Positions 52,777 to 61,599 of a stretch of 64,000 nt of DNA are shown piece after piece. The translations under genes and the position numbers were made by a program. The stretch is from Alkaliphilus hydrothermalis. Its GTDB lineage: Bacteria; Bacillota; Clostridia; Peptostreptococcales; Natronincolaceae. The notes beneath the pieces are model-generated. The model saw only the letters and a list, made by a program, of their open reading frames with translations, did not search any database and was not told where the DNA came from. Location: contig NZ_JAFBEE010000002.1 of NCBI RefSeq assembly GCF_016908555.1, forward strand, positions 232,453 through 296,452, read 5' to 3'. Numbering within the stretch: the first letter of the stretch is position 1; every line of letters begins with the position of its first letter.

Positions 52777-53358
52777 ATGTTAGATAAGTCTATTCCATAT
52801 TTAAATATCGTAATGATGCGAAGATCAGGAACTCCAATACCACAGTATGAGCGTCCTCAAGGCTATTCATTTGTACCATTTACGAAAGGTAATGAAGTAG
52901 AATGGGCTGAAATAGAGACTTCTGTCGGTGAGTTTAATAGTGTTGCAGAAGCTCTAAATTATTTTAGCGAGAATTATCTTTCTTTTCTTGGTGAGGTGGA
53001 ACGCCGTACCATCTTCATTCAGACAGTCGAAGGGAAGAAGATAGGCACAGTTACTTCTTGGTGGAATTATACTGGCGTACGTCGTGACCTCGCACTAGAA
53101 TGGGTTGCAGTTAAGCCTGAATACCAAGGACTAGGTCTGGGGAAAGCGGTTGTATTTGAAGGATTGAGAAGGATGGTGCAGATCGAAGGGGATAGAGATA
53201 TCTTCCTTCATACCCAGACATGGAGTTATCAAGCGGTACCAATCTACCTACAAGCAGGTTTTGAATTTATGAAGTCAGGCACATTCAATAGCTACGAGAA
53301 TGATTATGAGGATGCAATACCGTATCTTGAAGAAAAACTTAGATTTAGATTGAGATAA
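52777..53358 (+). CDS. GNAT-family N-acetyltransferase
   Basis: 193 residues, ATG after GGAGGGA. LEWVAVKPEYQGLGLGKAVV is the acetyl-CoA binding motif, followed by HTQTWSYQAVPIYLQAGFE. The 254 bases before it hold a small hairpin (GGAAGG-CACC-TTCC near 52611) but no gene I can support. Confidence 0.87.
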   Translation: MLDKSIPYLNIVMMRRSGTPIPQYERPQGYSFVPFTKGNEVEWAEIETSVGEFNSVAEALNYFSENYLSFLGEVERRTIFIQTVEGKKIGTVTSWWNYTGVRRDLALEWVAVKPEYQGLGLGKAVVFEGLRRMVQIEGDRDIFLHTQTWSYQAVPIYLQAGFEFMKSGTFNSYENDYEDAIPYLEEKLRFRLR

Positions 53359-53402
53359 AAACAAATTAAAACAATGTATTGGGCCAAGGGATGGGAAAGA
53401 TG

Positions 53403-53834
53403 ATGGAAATTTTGGATGCTAGATACAAAATTATGTCACCGGAATTTATTAAAAGTTATAAGAATGGGTTTGTTTCATCAGATGAAATAGAATATGTCTT
53501 AGAAAAAGAATTTAATGCATTAGGAAACTACGAGAAACTCACTGGTGGCAAAGTAAGTAGTGTATATAGAATCAATTATGATGGTCTGGACAAAGTAATT
53601 AAATTTTCAACAGGGACCTATAGAATAACTGAATTAGAAAGAGAAGCAAGAGTTTTAAAATACATAAGTAATGAAGGATATGGCCATATAGTGCCTAATA
53701 TATATGGCTCCAGGATGATGGCACTACATTTACATGATAATAACGGATATTATGCCCAACAAGGGTTACTCTTTGACGGCACCATTGATTGGTTGCTACT
53801 AGGTAGAAAAGAATTAGAGGAGGTTATGAATTGA
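53403..53834 (+). pseudogene. Chimera of an aminoglycoside-phosphotransferase-like N-lobe and a sugar isomerase segment
   Basis: The first about 100 codons encode a kinase-like N-lobe (KLTGGKVSSVYRINYDGLDKVIKF, then a lysine-bearing strand and LEREARVLKYIS) of the APH/choline kinase group. At about 53706 the sequence switches to a 90-base segment nearly identical to 55271-55360 in the isomerase gene (SRMMALHLHDNNG). The catalytic HxD loop of the kinase is therefore missing, so the product cannot be a working phosphotransferase. Last codons differ again. Confidence 0.85.
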
Positions 53835-54535
53835 GAGAGACTATTTTAAAATACATTGAATATATGAAGGAAAAACATAAAGTAATCGCTGCCATGGTAA
53901 CTGGGTCATATGTAACTGGAAATATGGGTCAACGTTCTGACATCGATATATTTTTTATATGGCCAGAGGAATTTAAATCTATGAGGGGTAGAGAATATTT
54001 TGAGGGTTTAGAATTTGAGTATTTCATATCTCCTGAGTGGAAATATTACGATCGTCTAAGAACAGACCAAACATCTATGAGAATCTATTCGTCATCAATG
54101 ATCTTGTTTGATTCAGAAAAGAAGCTGGAGAAAATTCAAAGTACGGCCATGACAAAAGTAAAGGAGTATAAAAGTGATTTAAATGATGATAGGAGAAAAG
54201 ATTATAAGTTTTGGTTAGAAACAATTTGTTCCGATGGTGAGGATTTATTTGATAAAGGTGATTACAGTGGCTTTTTATTCTTTACAGGATCAAACCTACA
54301 GAAAATGAGTGAATTGATATGTAAGCATAATAACAAATTACCTATTTACAACAAGTATGGAGTAGAAGAAACTATAAGAGTCGATGAAGTCTATGGGGAA
54401 TTATTAAGCCGATTTTTAATAACTAATTATGAACAACATGATAAGAAGGACTTATGGGTTAAGATGTGCAATTACTTAAAAGTACAATTAGGTGATTATG
54501 ACATAACTAATTATGAGAGTTATCAATTGTTGTAG
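53831..54535 (+). CDS. Nucleotidyltransferase-domain protein
   Basis: TTG start after AGGAGG, overlapping the chimera by 4 bases. 234 residues with VTGSYVTGNMGQRSDIDIFFIW, the GS-x10-D-x-D motif of the pol-beta superfamily, and a C-terminal helical region. Related to aminoglycoside adenylyltransferases, but substrate unknown. Its 3' end is duplicated at 49319-49530. Confidence 0.85.
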   Translation: MRETILKYIEYMKEKHKVIAAMVTGSYVTGNMGQRSDIDIFFIWPEEFKSMRGREYFEGLEFEYFISPEWKYYDRLRTDQTSMRIYSSSMILFDSEKKLEKIQSTAMTKVKEYKSDLNDDRRKDYKFWLETICSDGEDLFDKGDYSGFLFFTGSNLQKMSELICKHNNKLPIYNKYGVEETIRVDEVYGELLSRFLITNYEQHDKKDLWVKMCNYLKVQLGDYDITNYESYQLL

Positions 54536-54661
54536 TTCTATTTACTGACAATCATTTATGCAAACCAAATAAATGGAATCCTAGAAAAGGCAATATGTTA
54601 AGGGTATGTTATGGTTTAAATATTGATGCTATTCGTGAGCTATACAAAGGGAGATTTAAAA

Positions 54662-55507
54662 ATGAAGATAAGCGGATTAGAGGAAAGAGATGTAATAAGT
54701 GTTGCTGATTTAGCAGTGAAGAGGTATATGATTACAATTTATGATTGGTTCGGCTATGAATTGCCCAACAAGGAACGTTATCGCTTAATAAAAGAAGCTG
54801 GATTTGATGGTGTTTTATTATGGTGGAGTGATGATTTTGGTCGTGATTGCTTTGGTCAGAAGGATTATCGAAAAGGGCCACAAATTGCACGAGAAGCGGG
54901 TCTTTTTATAGAAAATATCCACACGCCAGTCCAAAACCAAAACAAGCTCTGGCTTGACAACCTGGAGGGTGAAGCCTTAACCGATTGCTATTTACTATGT
55001 GTTGTAGATTGCGCTGAGTTTGAGATTCCCACAATGGTGGTGCACCTGCCCAACGAAGACAATCCATGTAACCTATTGGGACTGGATAGAATCAAGAGAA
55101 TCACTGAAAAAGCTGAACAGCTTGGTGTCAATGTTGCACTGGAGAATTTACGGAACCTTTCTAATTTGGCATATGTGCTGGAGCAAGTGAATTCACAGCG
55201 TCTCGGATTCTGTTATGATTGTGGACATCACTACCGTCGCTATCCAGATGATGATTTATTATCCATGTACGGTTCAAGGATGATGGCACTACATTTACAT
55301 GATAATAACGGAAGCTATGCCCAACACGGGTTACCCTTTGACGGCACCATTGATTGGTCTTCAACCATGAAAAAAATTGCAAAAACGGGTTATTCAGGTG
55401 CCACTGCAATAGAGGCTATGAACTGGGATTATGGGGATTTGCCGGTAGAGGAGTTTTTACATGAAGCTTATGAACGAGGAAAAAGGCTGGAAGCATTAAG
55501 ACTATAA
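54662..55507 (+). CDS. Sugar phosphate isomerase/epimerase (TIM barrel)
   Basis: ATG after AAAGGGAG. 281 residues of the AP-endonuclease-2/xylose isomerase-like barrel: KEAGFDGVLLWW, ENIHTP, VALENL (metal Glu), GFCYDCGHHYR (Asp/His), ALHLHDN and AIEAMNW. Complete and probably active. It is the donor of the segment found in the chimera at 53706. Confidence 0.88.
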   Translation: MKISGLEERDVISVADLAVKRYMITIYDWFGYELPNKERYRLIKEAGFDGVLLWWSDDFGRDCFGQKDYRKGPQIAREAGLFIENIHTPVQNQNKLWLDNLEGEALTDCYLLCVVDCAEFEIPTMVVHLPNEDNPCNLLGLDRIKRITEKAEQLGVNVALENLRNLSNLAYVLEQVNSQRLGFCYDCGHHYRRYPDDDLLSMYGSRMMALHLHDNNGSYAQHGLPFDGTIDWSSTMKKIAKTGYSGATAIEAMNWDYGDLPVEEFLHEAYERGKRLEALRL

Positions 55508-55570
55508 TTCATGAAAACGGATTAATGTTTGAGTTAAAATAAATTATATCTTGAATGGAGGAATTTGAAA

Positions 55571-56047
55571 ATGAGCAAATACGAAAAAGCAATCAAACTT
55601 ATGGAGGAATTCTGTGGAAACGGTAAAGATAATCTTATTGCCCTTGCGACGATATCATTATCGCCCAAAGCGGTAGACAACCCGCGGCCTACTGTTCGTA
55701 TGGTTGATGCATATTATGAAGACGGAGTGTTTTATGTTTCTACATCTTCGTTTAAAAACAAAACGTTGGAAATTGAAAAGAACAATGAGGTTGCCATCTG
55801 TGGATTGGACTTGTTTGTAGCTCAGGGTACGGCTGAGAATCTTGGCTGGGTTAAGGATGAGAAGAATGCGGAAATTAGAGGGAAGATGAAAAAGTACTTC
55901 GCATGGTTCGATGATCACGGCAACGAGGAAAGTCCAGACTCAATCGTTCTACGCATCACCCTTACAGAAGGAACAATTACTGACAACGAACAAAAATACG
56001 GCGAATGGCAATATAAAGTTGATTTTGTGAATAAAACAGCGGAATAA
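55571..56047 (+). CDS. Pyridoxamine 5'-phosphate oxidase-like flavin protein
   Basis: ATG nine bases after GGAGG. 158 residues of the split-barrel FMN-binding fold (LATISLSPKAVDNPRPTVRMVDAYYEDGVFYVST). Likely reduces or binds a flavin or F420-like cofactor; substrate unknown. Confidence 0.82.
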   Translation: MSKYEKAIKLMEEFCGNGKDNLIALATISLSPKAVDNPRPTVRMVDAYYEDGVFYVSTSSFKNKTLEIEKNNEVAICGLDLFVAQGTAENLGWVKDEKNAEIRGKMKKYFAWFDDHGNEESPDSIVLRITLTEGTITDNEQKYGEWQYKVDFVNKTAE

Positions 56048-56146
56048 ATCCATCTGTCCCTAATGAGAACCTGATGCTGTTGAAAAAAAGATGCCTACAC
56101 CTACGAACCATAGGAAAAAGCTTTAATGCAAAGAATTGGCTCCCAG

Positions 56147-56242
56147 TGTTATTGGAGGAAAAAAGAAAATATAAAACCCATTATTGAATTTATTCAACCA
56201 AACAAATGGAATCCTAGTAAAGGCAAACATAATTTACTGTAA
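56147..56242 (+). pseudogene. C-terminal gene fragment of unknown family
   Basis: A frame without a start ends KPIIEFIQPNKWNPSKGK and stops after HNLL. Part of it (CCAAA-AAATGGAATCCTAG-AAAGGCAA) recurs at about 54562-54592, so fragments of one gene are scattered here. Confidence 0.4.
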
Positions 56243-56306
56243 CCCCTAAGGGGGACAGTGTAACCGTATTTTGATTATAAAATTATTTTAAAGAGGGAAT
56301 CTAAAA

Positions 56307-56774
56307 ATGCAAAATTTTAAAATAGAAACAGATAGATTAGTGATTACTAAATTCGATGAAAGTATGGCTGAGATTGTACACTTGAATTCTTTGGATGTAT
56401 ACAATCGTAAATTTGTACCAGACGAAGTATTTGAGACTATAGAGGAAGCAAGAGGAGCCATCTTGTTCTTAATGAGCTGTTATGATGGTGAAAACAAAGG
56501 TCCGCTGGTTTACCCAATTATTCTTAAGAGCGGTGAGAATATAGGATATGTTCAGGCTGTTCCATTGAAAGATGGTGAATGGGAAATTGGCTATCATATT
56601 GCTGAGAACTATACAGGAAATGATTATGCAACAGAAGCAGTAATGGCATTTGCTCCCGTAATAGCTAATCAACTTGGTATTACACATATTTGGGGAATCA
56701 GCCGTGGTGATAATCTTGCTTCTTGCAAGGTTTTAGAAAAATGCTCATTTAATCTACAAGATAAAAGCATCTAG
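56307..56774 (+). pseudogene. GNAT acetyltransferase with an internal TAG stop
   Basis: 155 codons with GNAT motifs (GEWEIGYHIAENYTGNDYATEAV) end at TAG 56772-56774 after CSFNLQDKSI. The same frame continues for 19 sense codons (NYHGEQHEVCKYLYSITKD) to TAA at 56832-56834, which is just how RimJ/RimL-like proteins end. So the gene has a recent nonsense mutation or is read through. Confidence 0.8.
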
Positions 56775-56957
56775 AATTATCACGGTGAACAACACGAAGT
56801 TTGTAAGTATCTTTATAGTATTACAAAGGATTAATGGAAGATACTTTTAAAAAATAGAGAATCCAGTTTTAGTCTGTGTCTATACTTGAAAAGAAATATG
56901 GACAGGAACTAACTTGGTCGAAAGTAGCACCTATAAAGATTAAATGATTGAACTGAT

Positions 56958-56982
56958 AACTTCCTTACAAAGGAAGTTTTTT
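56958..56982 (+). terminator. Intrinsic terminator
   Basis: AACTTCC pairs with GGAAGTT, followed by TTTT. It precedes repeat copy 1. The region 56835-57338 otherwise holds short frames only. Confidence 0.75.
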
Positions 56983-56989
56983 AGTCAAT

Positions 56990-57056
56990 ATTCCAAAATA
57001 TTATAGAAAACCAAATATTTTGAAGGGAATTAGGGATTTAAGTTGAATAACATATT
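56990..57056 (+). repeat. Direct repeat, copy 1, flanking the large membrane protein gene
   Basis: ATTCCAAAATATTATA... to GAATAACATAT; matches 59229-59297 with several substitutions and short indels. Each copy follows a terminator. Confidence 0.8.
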
Positions 57057-57126
57057 AGAAGTTTTTAGTATTAGAGTATTATTGAAAGGATTTGTTAGAC
57101 TGAGAAGAAAGTGGAGGGTAAGGGAA

Positions 57127-57192
57127 ATGAAAAAGCATCTTAAGTCTTGGCCTATACTAGTATTGATATTGTTGGTATGCTATGTCTGGTGA
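57127..57192 (+). CDS. Small 21-residue hydrophobic ORF
   Basis: ATG after GGAGGG encodes MKKHLKSWPILVLILLVCYV, a basic start plus one membrane-length hydrophobic stretch, then stops. It may be a real small membrane peptide or the start of a truncated gene. Confidence 0.35.
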   Translation: MKKHLKSWPILVLILLVCYVW

Positions 57193-57338
57193 TGTAGATA
57201 TTGGCAAAGAAATGATACATAATATTTAATGAGATATTAGAAGAATGAACCCTATCATAAATAAGTAAGATTCCTTAAGATAAGTCTAATAAGGGGTTGG
57301 ATTTCTATATAAATGAAAATCAAAATGGGGGATCAACT

Positions 57339-59054
57339 ATGGAAGATATTCAAATAATCTATAATAGGAAACTGTTTTTTTATATCATATGTAGTACGCT
57401 GGTTATTAGCTGGATAAGTTTAGGATTTGTTTTTACAATATTCCTTTTGGGTGCAGTATATTTAGTATGTTTTCATAAAAATCCAATTGGATTTAATTGG
57501 GTTAAAAAGACTTTAGTTGTTTTTCATTTGAAGGAGAAGGGGATTAAACTATATCCTTATGAGACAGAGATCCTATGGAATGATATTGACACATATTACA
57601 TTAAATTTTCCTATTTCAGATATTATCTTTGTTTAAAACTAAAAAAAGATAATGAGATGACAGAAGAAAAAAATTTATTCTATGAAAAGTTGCATCAATC
57701 AAATATTTTAAATATAACTCATGAAGGAGATAGAATTATAGAATATCCTTATATTTTAATAAAAAGTTCTACCGATGAATTTAAATCCAAAATTGGGGTG
57801 TTTTTGAAAGAGTACTCAACATATTTTACAGAAATATCACAAGATAGATTAGAAATTTCTAAGAGCCCGATTCAAATATTTACCATTGGTTTGATTAGTC
57901 TATTTGTAATTAATATTTTTGTTAGGAGCTCTTTATTTTTCTTGATGACTTCTCTTATAAGCATGTCTATTATGTTTTATTTTTACATGCAACTGAAACT
58001 TACTTCATATTTAACATTTACAAAAAAAGGATTTGAATTTCCTGAGGCAAATTTGAAACTTGATTGGAACGTGATTAAATTGATTGAAGTTCAAAGTGCT
58101 ACAAGGGATACTTCTGGATCTTTAATCATTTGGTTTAATGATATCAAATCGTTTATAGAAGAAAATCCAAAATTCTTTTCGAGACTTGAAAATATAATTG
58201 ATTATGACGAAGAAAAATTAAATAAAACTGGAAGATTAAAAGTGAAGTGTTCACAGACTACAATAGGAGAAGATGCTTTAAGGGAAGAATTTCAAAAGTA
58301 TATTGATCAATATGGTCAAGTATCTACTCAAAGACAAGATACTCCCAAGGAGAATAATCAAAAAGAAGGATCTATGTCTGATGATCCCCAAATAGATTTA
58401 AGTAGTGAAACAGAAAAATTAGCGATTAAAATGCAAGATAAGCAGGATATAAAGTTAGAGAGTCAAGAAAGACAAGATACTATAAATATAGCAGTTCAAA
58501 ACAACGAAATTACATCTAAAAATACAACAAGCTCTTTAGAAGATTCACAGGAGCTAGCATTAGAATATAAGTTAGAACTTCAAAAACTTATAAGAATTCA
58601 ATTTAAGTCACAGTGTACTTTTAATCAAATGATTATCTTAAAAGAAGAGGAAGCGTATTGTTTAGCAATTAGGGTAGAAGGATTAAGATTGGATGGTTAC
58701 TGTATTTTCTCAAAAAATCAAATTAAAACAGTATCATATTGTCATGATTATTACAATGAGCTGCTTCAAAAAGAGTATTATTTTAAATTAAATACAGGAT
58801 ATTATATTGACCTTAAAAAATGGGAAACGATTTTTAACAGTTACCATATGAAAAATCACTTTGTAGAAATAGAAACTTTAGAAGAGAACTATAAGGGAAT
58901 TCTCAAAGAAATATCCGAAGAAAAGATAGTATTAAATGTATTTAATATAGATAATATAGGCATTTTAGAATCTGTTTCTATTGATTTTGATTCAATTATT
59001 TTCAGTACTTTTGAAACTTTAGAATTAATATTTTTAGAAAAATATAATTCTTAA
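57339..59054 (+). CDS. Large hypothetical membrane protein
   Basis: ATG after GGGGGA. 571 residues: two N-terminal hydrophobic helices (about 12-48), a soluble PH-like stretch (GIKLYPYETEILWNDIDTYYIK), a second helix pair (about 180-220), a low-complexity acidic/glutamine linker (about 330-420), and a C-terminal soluble domain. The first soluble stretch resembles that of the gene at 44450. No family recognised. Flanked by direct repeats. Confidence 0.7.
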   Translation: MEDIQIIYNRKLFFYIICSTLVISWISLGFVFTIFLLGAVYLVCFHKNPIGFNWVKKTLVVFHLKEKGIKLYPYETEILWNDIDTYYIKFSYFRYYLCLKLKKDNEMTEEKNLFYEKLHQSNILNITHEGDRIIEYPYILIKSSTDEFKSKIGVFLKEYSTYFTEISQDRLEISKSPIQIFTIGLISLFVINIFVRSSLFFLMTSLISMSIMFYFYMQLKLTSYLTFTKKGFEFPEANLKLDWNVIKLIEVQSATRDTSGSLIIWFNDIKSFIEENPKFFSRLENIIDYDEEKLNKTGRLKVKCSQTTIGEDALREEFQKYIDQYGQVSTQRQDTPKENNQKEGSMSDDPQIDLSSETEKLAIKMQDKQDIKLESQERQDTINIAVQNNEITSKNTTSSLEDSQELALEYKLELQKLIRIQFKSQCTFNQMIILKEEEAYCLAIRVEGLRLDGYCIFSKNQIKTVSYCHDYYNELLQKEYYFKLNTGYYIDLKKWETIFNSYHMKNHFVEIETLEENYKGILKEISEEKIVLNVFNIDNIGILESVSIDFDSIIFSTFETLELIFLEKYNS

Positions 59055-59186
59055 ATATGCAATGGTTTCAATTAACTATAGCCTTTCTATCTACGAGTTT
59101 TAAGTAATGTTCTAAAAGATGGAGAGTGCGAACTGAGCAAAAATGGAGTAGCGATCAATAAATGAAATGCTAATTAACACACAAAG

Positions 59187-59214
59187 ACCTTCTTTCTTTT
59201 AGGGAGGTTTTTTT
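59187..59214 (+). terminator. Terminator after the large membrane protein gene
   Basis: ACCTTC pairs with GGGAGGT, followed by seven T. Confidence 0.75.
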
Positions 59215-59228
59215 ATGGTCTTTTTTAG

Positions 59229-59297
59229 ATTCCAAAATATTATATAAAAACTAATATTTTGAAGGATTTTAGAGATTGAAGTCGAATAACATATGAG
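59229..59297 (+). repeat. Direct repeat, copy 2
   Basis: Partner of 56990-57056. The spacing places one whole gene plus terminator between copies, as after a tandem duplication with later loss of one gene copy. Confidence 0.8.
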
Positions 59298-59400
59298 ATG
59301 ATTAGTAGTTTATGGTAGTTCAATTAATTGGTTAAACTCTATTTCAAATAGATATAAAGTCAATAGTTCGTAACAGATACTATTGATGATGATGAAATAG

Positions 59401-59718
59401 ATGACGATGAAGCCTATTATTGCTTCACCAGATGGATTAGGTCTGGAAGAGCCGAGTATTATAGTGGAAGTAAAACATAGAACTGGCTCAATGGGAGCTG
59501 ATAGTATCAGGAGCTTTACGGGTGGTTTAAGAAATAGAGACAAAGGTCTATGCGTATCTACTGGTGGATTCAGCAAAGGGGCTAAGTACGAGGCTGAAAG
59601 ATCTAACATTCCAGTTACCCTTATAGATGCTGAAGAACTTGTTAGATGGATTAATCAGTATTATGATCATTTTGATTGGGATACTAGGGCTTTGGTGCCT
59701 TTGAAGAAGACTTATTGA
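59401..59718 (+). pseudogene. Mrr-type restriction endonuclease, C-terminal catalytic fragment
   Basis: 105 codons from an ATG that directly follows a stop. SPDGLGLEEPSIIVEVKHR holds the D-x(n)-E-x-K nuclease core of Mrr_cat, followed by RSFTGGLRNRDKGLCVSTGGFSK. The N-terminal DNA-recognition half is missing and no ribosome binding site is evident, so it is probably a remnant, though the catalytic core itself is intact. Confidence 0.75.
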
Positions 59719-59814
59719 CCTGTGTAAAAAAAGTTCTATGAAAAATTATTAAGTTTTAGGTAGTTCTAATGGGAATGTTCCCGACATGTGTCAGAAACGT
59801 ACTGATAAGGAGAT

Positions 59815-59879
59815 GTTACCGACGTATGTCGGCAATACGATAGTTAACCAACATCCCACCAATTAGAGTCCTATCGGAC
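59815..59879. repeat. Left imperfect inverted repeat of the NYN block
   Basis: Order: hairpin CCGAC-GTAT-GTCGG (59819-59832), GTTAACC (59843-59849), TCCCACC (59854-59860), GTCCTATCGGAC (59868-59879). The same modules appear in reverse order on the other strand at 61491-61556. A near copy of the first hairpin (CCCGACATGTGTC) lies at about 59779. Confidence 0.7.
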
Positions 59880-59900
59880 GTGAAAGGAGGTGAAAGAGAT

Positions 59901-60113
59901 ATGACTTTCTATTATTTTAATAAAAATGTAGATGACAAACATAAACACGAAGTACATACAGAGGACTGTAACTTCAAGCCAGATGTACACAATAGAACTC
60001 TTATAGGCTTATGTTCAGACTGTCATGGAGCAATAGACAGAGCTAAAAATGACCATCCAGATAAAAATTTTGATGGTTGTTTTCATTGTTGTATTGATTG
60101 CCATACTGGCTAA
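59901..60113 (+). CDS. Small Cys/His-rich protein
   Basis: ATG after AAAGGAGGTG. 70 residues with H-E-V-H-x3-D-C, C-x2-C-H and C-x2-C-x3-C-H (FHCCIDCH), enough ligands for one or two zinc or Fe ions. The start YYFNKN and the HEVH-C pattern recall a widespread family of uncharacterised small bacterial proteins. Function unknown. Confidence 0.7.
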   Translation: MTFYYFNKNVDDKHKHEVHTEDCNFKPDVHNRTLIGLCSDCHGAIDRAKNDHPDKNFDGCFHCCIDCHTG

Positions 60114-60142
60114 TTTGCTTATGGGCTGAATGTGAGTTCAGC

Positions 60143-60310
60143 CTAATCTCTTATAACAACCCCATCTGAGTAATAGACCTCTTCAATTTTTTCAATGCAC
60201 TTATCTATTTCTTTAAAACTCATATGATTCTTGATAGCATAATCCAAAATCATATTTATTAATTCTGTGTCTCGCTCTTCTGTAGTTTTAATTATATTTC
60301 TGCAATCCAA
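60143..60310 (-). CDS. Small hypothetical protein
   Basis: TTG start nine bases after AAGGAG; the frame extends upstream but that part covers two hairpins. About 55 residues, helical and charged (LDCRNIIKTTEERDTELINM). It lies downstream of the NYN gene on the same strand but behind terminators. Unknown. Confidence 0.5.
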   Translation of the reverse strand: MDCRNIIKTTEERDTELINMILDYAIKNHMSFKEIDKCIEKIEEVYYSDGVVIRD

Positions 60311-60333
60311 TAAAATCATCTCCTTTACATAGT

Positions 60334-60405
60334 AAAAGACCCCTGAAATTATATCAGAGGTCTTTTGGAAAATTAAAACAAAACAGAGAATGGTTACTCT
60401 GTTTT
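60334..60405 (-). terminator. Two terminator-like hairpins after the NYN gene
   Basis: On the minus strand, AAAACAGAG pairs with CTCTGTTTT (60380-60405), then AAAAGACC-TCTGA pairs with TCAGG-GGTCTTTT (60334-60366); both have flanking T runs. Confidence 0.7.
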
Positions 60406-60406
60406 G

Positions 60407-60484
60407 CATTTGTTTGTATCCCTGTCTGTGTAATTGTTTGTAAAATTTGTTTGTAAAATTTGTTTGTTATAATTGTTTGTAATT
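60407..60484. repeat. Tandem AATTTGTTTGTAA repeats
   Basis: Five copies of (T)TTGTTTGTA, most within 60432-60484 at about 13-bp spacing, in the gap just downstream of the NYN gene. Could be iteron-like protein binding sites or a simple expansion. Confidence 0.7.
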
Positions 60485-60519
60485 AAATTATACTATTATT
60501 ATTACAAGAATTCAAGATA

Positions 60520-61359
60520 TTATTCATATATTTTATCTTTATTTTCGCCATCTTTTATAGCGATCTCTTGCTTGGATTCTTCTTTATATAATATGATATA
60601 TCCTAATGAATTTGCAACCTTGAAATCAAAAATAATTTCATCTTTTAATCTACTAACTTTACCCATTAAGAGATTGGCATACCCAGTTAAACCAACGTAC
60701 ATATTGTTATCTATGAATTTTCTATATGGATTAGAACTATAAAATAATTTGCAGACCTCTTTTGCCCTGTTTTCCATTTCACTAGTTATAGATTGAGGGT
60801 CTACATGGTATTCGTCGGTTTGTTTCTGCTCTAACACACTTCTATCTAGATTAAAGATATCCTCAATGTACTCGTGCAAATCTGCATAAGCACAAACGAT
60901 TTTATTAAATCCATTTTCAGTTGAAATAACAAAAGCAACTTTGTTTTCAGCTTTGATTGCTTTAATTAGAGGAATGTTATCTCGATCGTTTGATATGATG
61001 ACAAAAACATCAATATTTTTATTTTTATATAGTGTACGTAAGGAATCAACTGTCAATTCCAAATCAGCTGAATTTTTTCCAGTATTGGACGTATGTCTAG
61101 TTTGAACACCTAAGGCTTGCAATGTGGTTTGATGGTTTGCATTAAATAGTTTATTTTTTTCAAAATTACAATAAACTATAAAATCTATAATGTTTAGTTG
61201 AAAGTGTTCTTTTAACCTTTCTTTTATCAACGGGAAAAAATTTAACTGCATAGGATTAGTACCATATTCTTCTAGTTTTTCAAATAAATTTTCATAGTCT
61301 ACAAATACACAAGTATTCAAATACACTTCCTTTGTTTCCATAATTTTATTAATTATCAC
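60520..61359 (-). CDS. NYN-domain (PIN-like) endoribonuclease
   Basis: GTG start with GGGGAGG ten bases upstream (an ATG six codons in is possible). 279 residues. The N-terminal NYN domain has VFVDYENL (first Asp), SADLELTVDSL (second acidic pair) and VIISNDRDNIPLIKAIK (S-N-D-x-D), the metal site of LabA/NYN ribonucleases. The C-terminal about 100 residues are an unknown helical extension that may bind RNA or a partner. Lies inside a block with inverted repeats; see findings. Confidence 0.87.
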   Translation of the reverse strand: MIINKIMETKEVYLNTCVFVDYENLFEKLEEYGTNPMQLNFFPLIKERLKEHFQLNIIDFIVYCNFEKNKLFNANHQTTLQALGVQTRHTSNTGKNSADLELTVDSLRTLYKNKNIDVFVIISNDRDNIPLIKAIKAENKVAFVISTENGFNKIVCAYADLHEYIEDIFNLDRSVLEQKQTDEYHVDPQSITSEMENRAKEVCKLFYSSNPYRKFIDNNMYVGLTGYANLLMGKVSRLKDEIIFDFKVANSLGYIILYKEESKQEIAIKDGENKDKIYE

Positions 61360-61490
61360 TTTAATATATCCTCCCCACTTTTACATATCTCTACAAATTA
61401 TAACATAAAAATGGAAGGGATGGATAATTTATTATATTTTTGTTTTACTCCTTACCATATCTCACCTAAAATAGTATAATATACTTACTA

Positions 61491-61556
61491 GTCCTATCGG
61501 ACATGGTGGGACGATCGGTTAACACAGTATTACCAACATTGGGCGTTGGTAATACT
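61491..61556. repeat. Right imperfect inverted repeat of the NYN block
   Basis: Order: GTCCTATCGGAC (61491-61502), GGTGGGA (61505-61511), GGTTAAC (61517-61523), then AGTATTACCAAC pairing perfectly with GTTGGTAATACT (61526-61556). Reverse complement of the left-side module order. Confidence 0.7.
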
Positions 61557-61599
61557 GGGGACGTTATGTGAAATATATTAAATAACGGGGGGAAGTTAA

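Noticed and set aside
56307..56834. Pyrrolysine insertion at the TAG codon
   Set aside because: No pyl genes are in view and many neighbours are decayed, so a simple nonsense mutation is far more likely.
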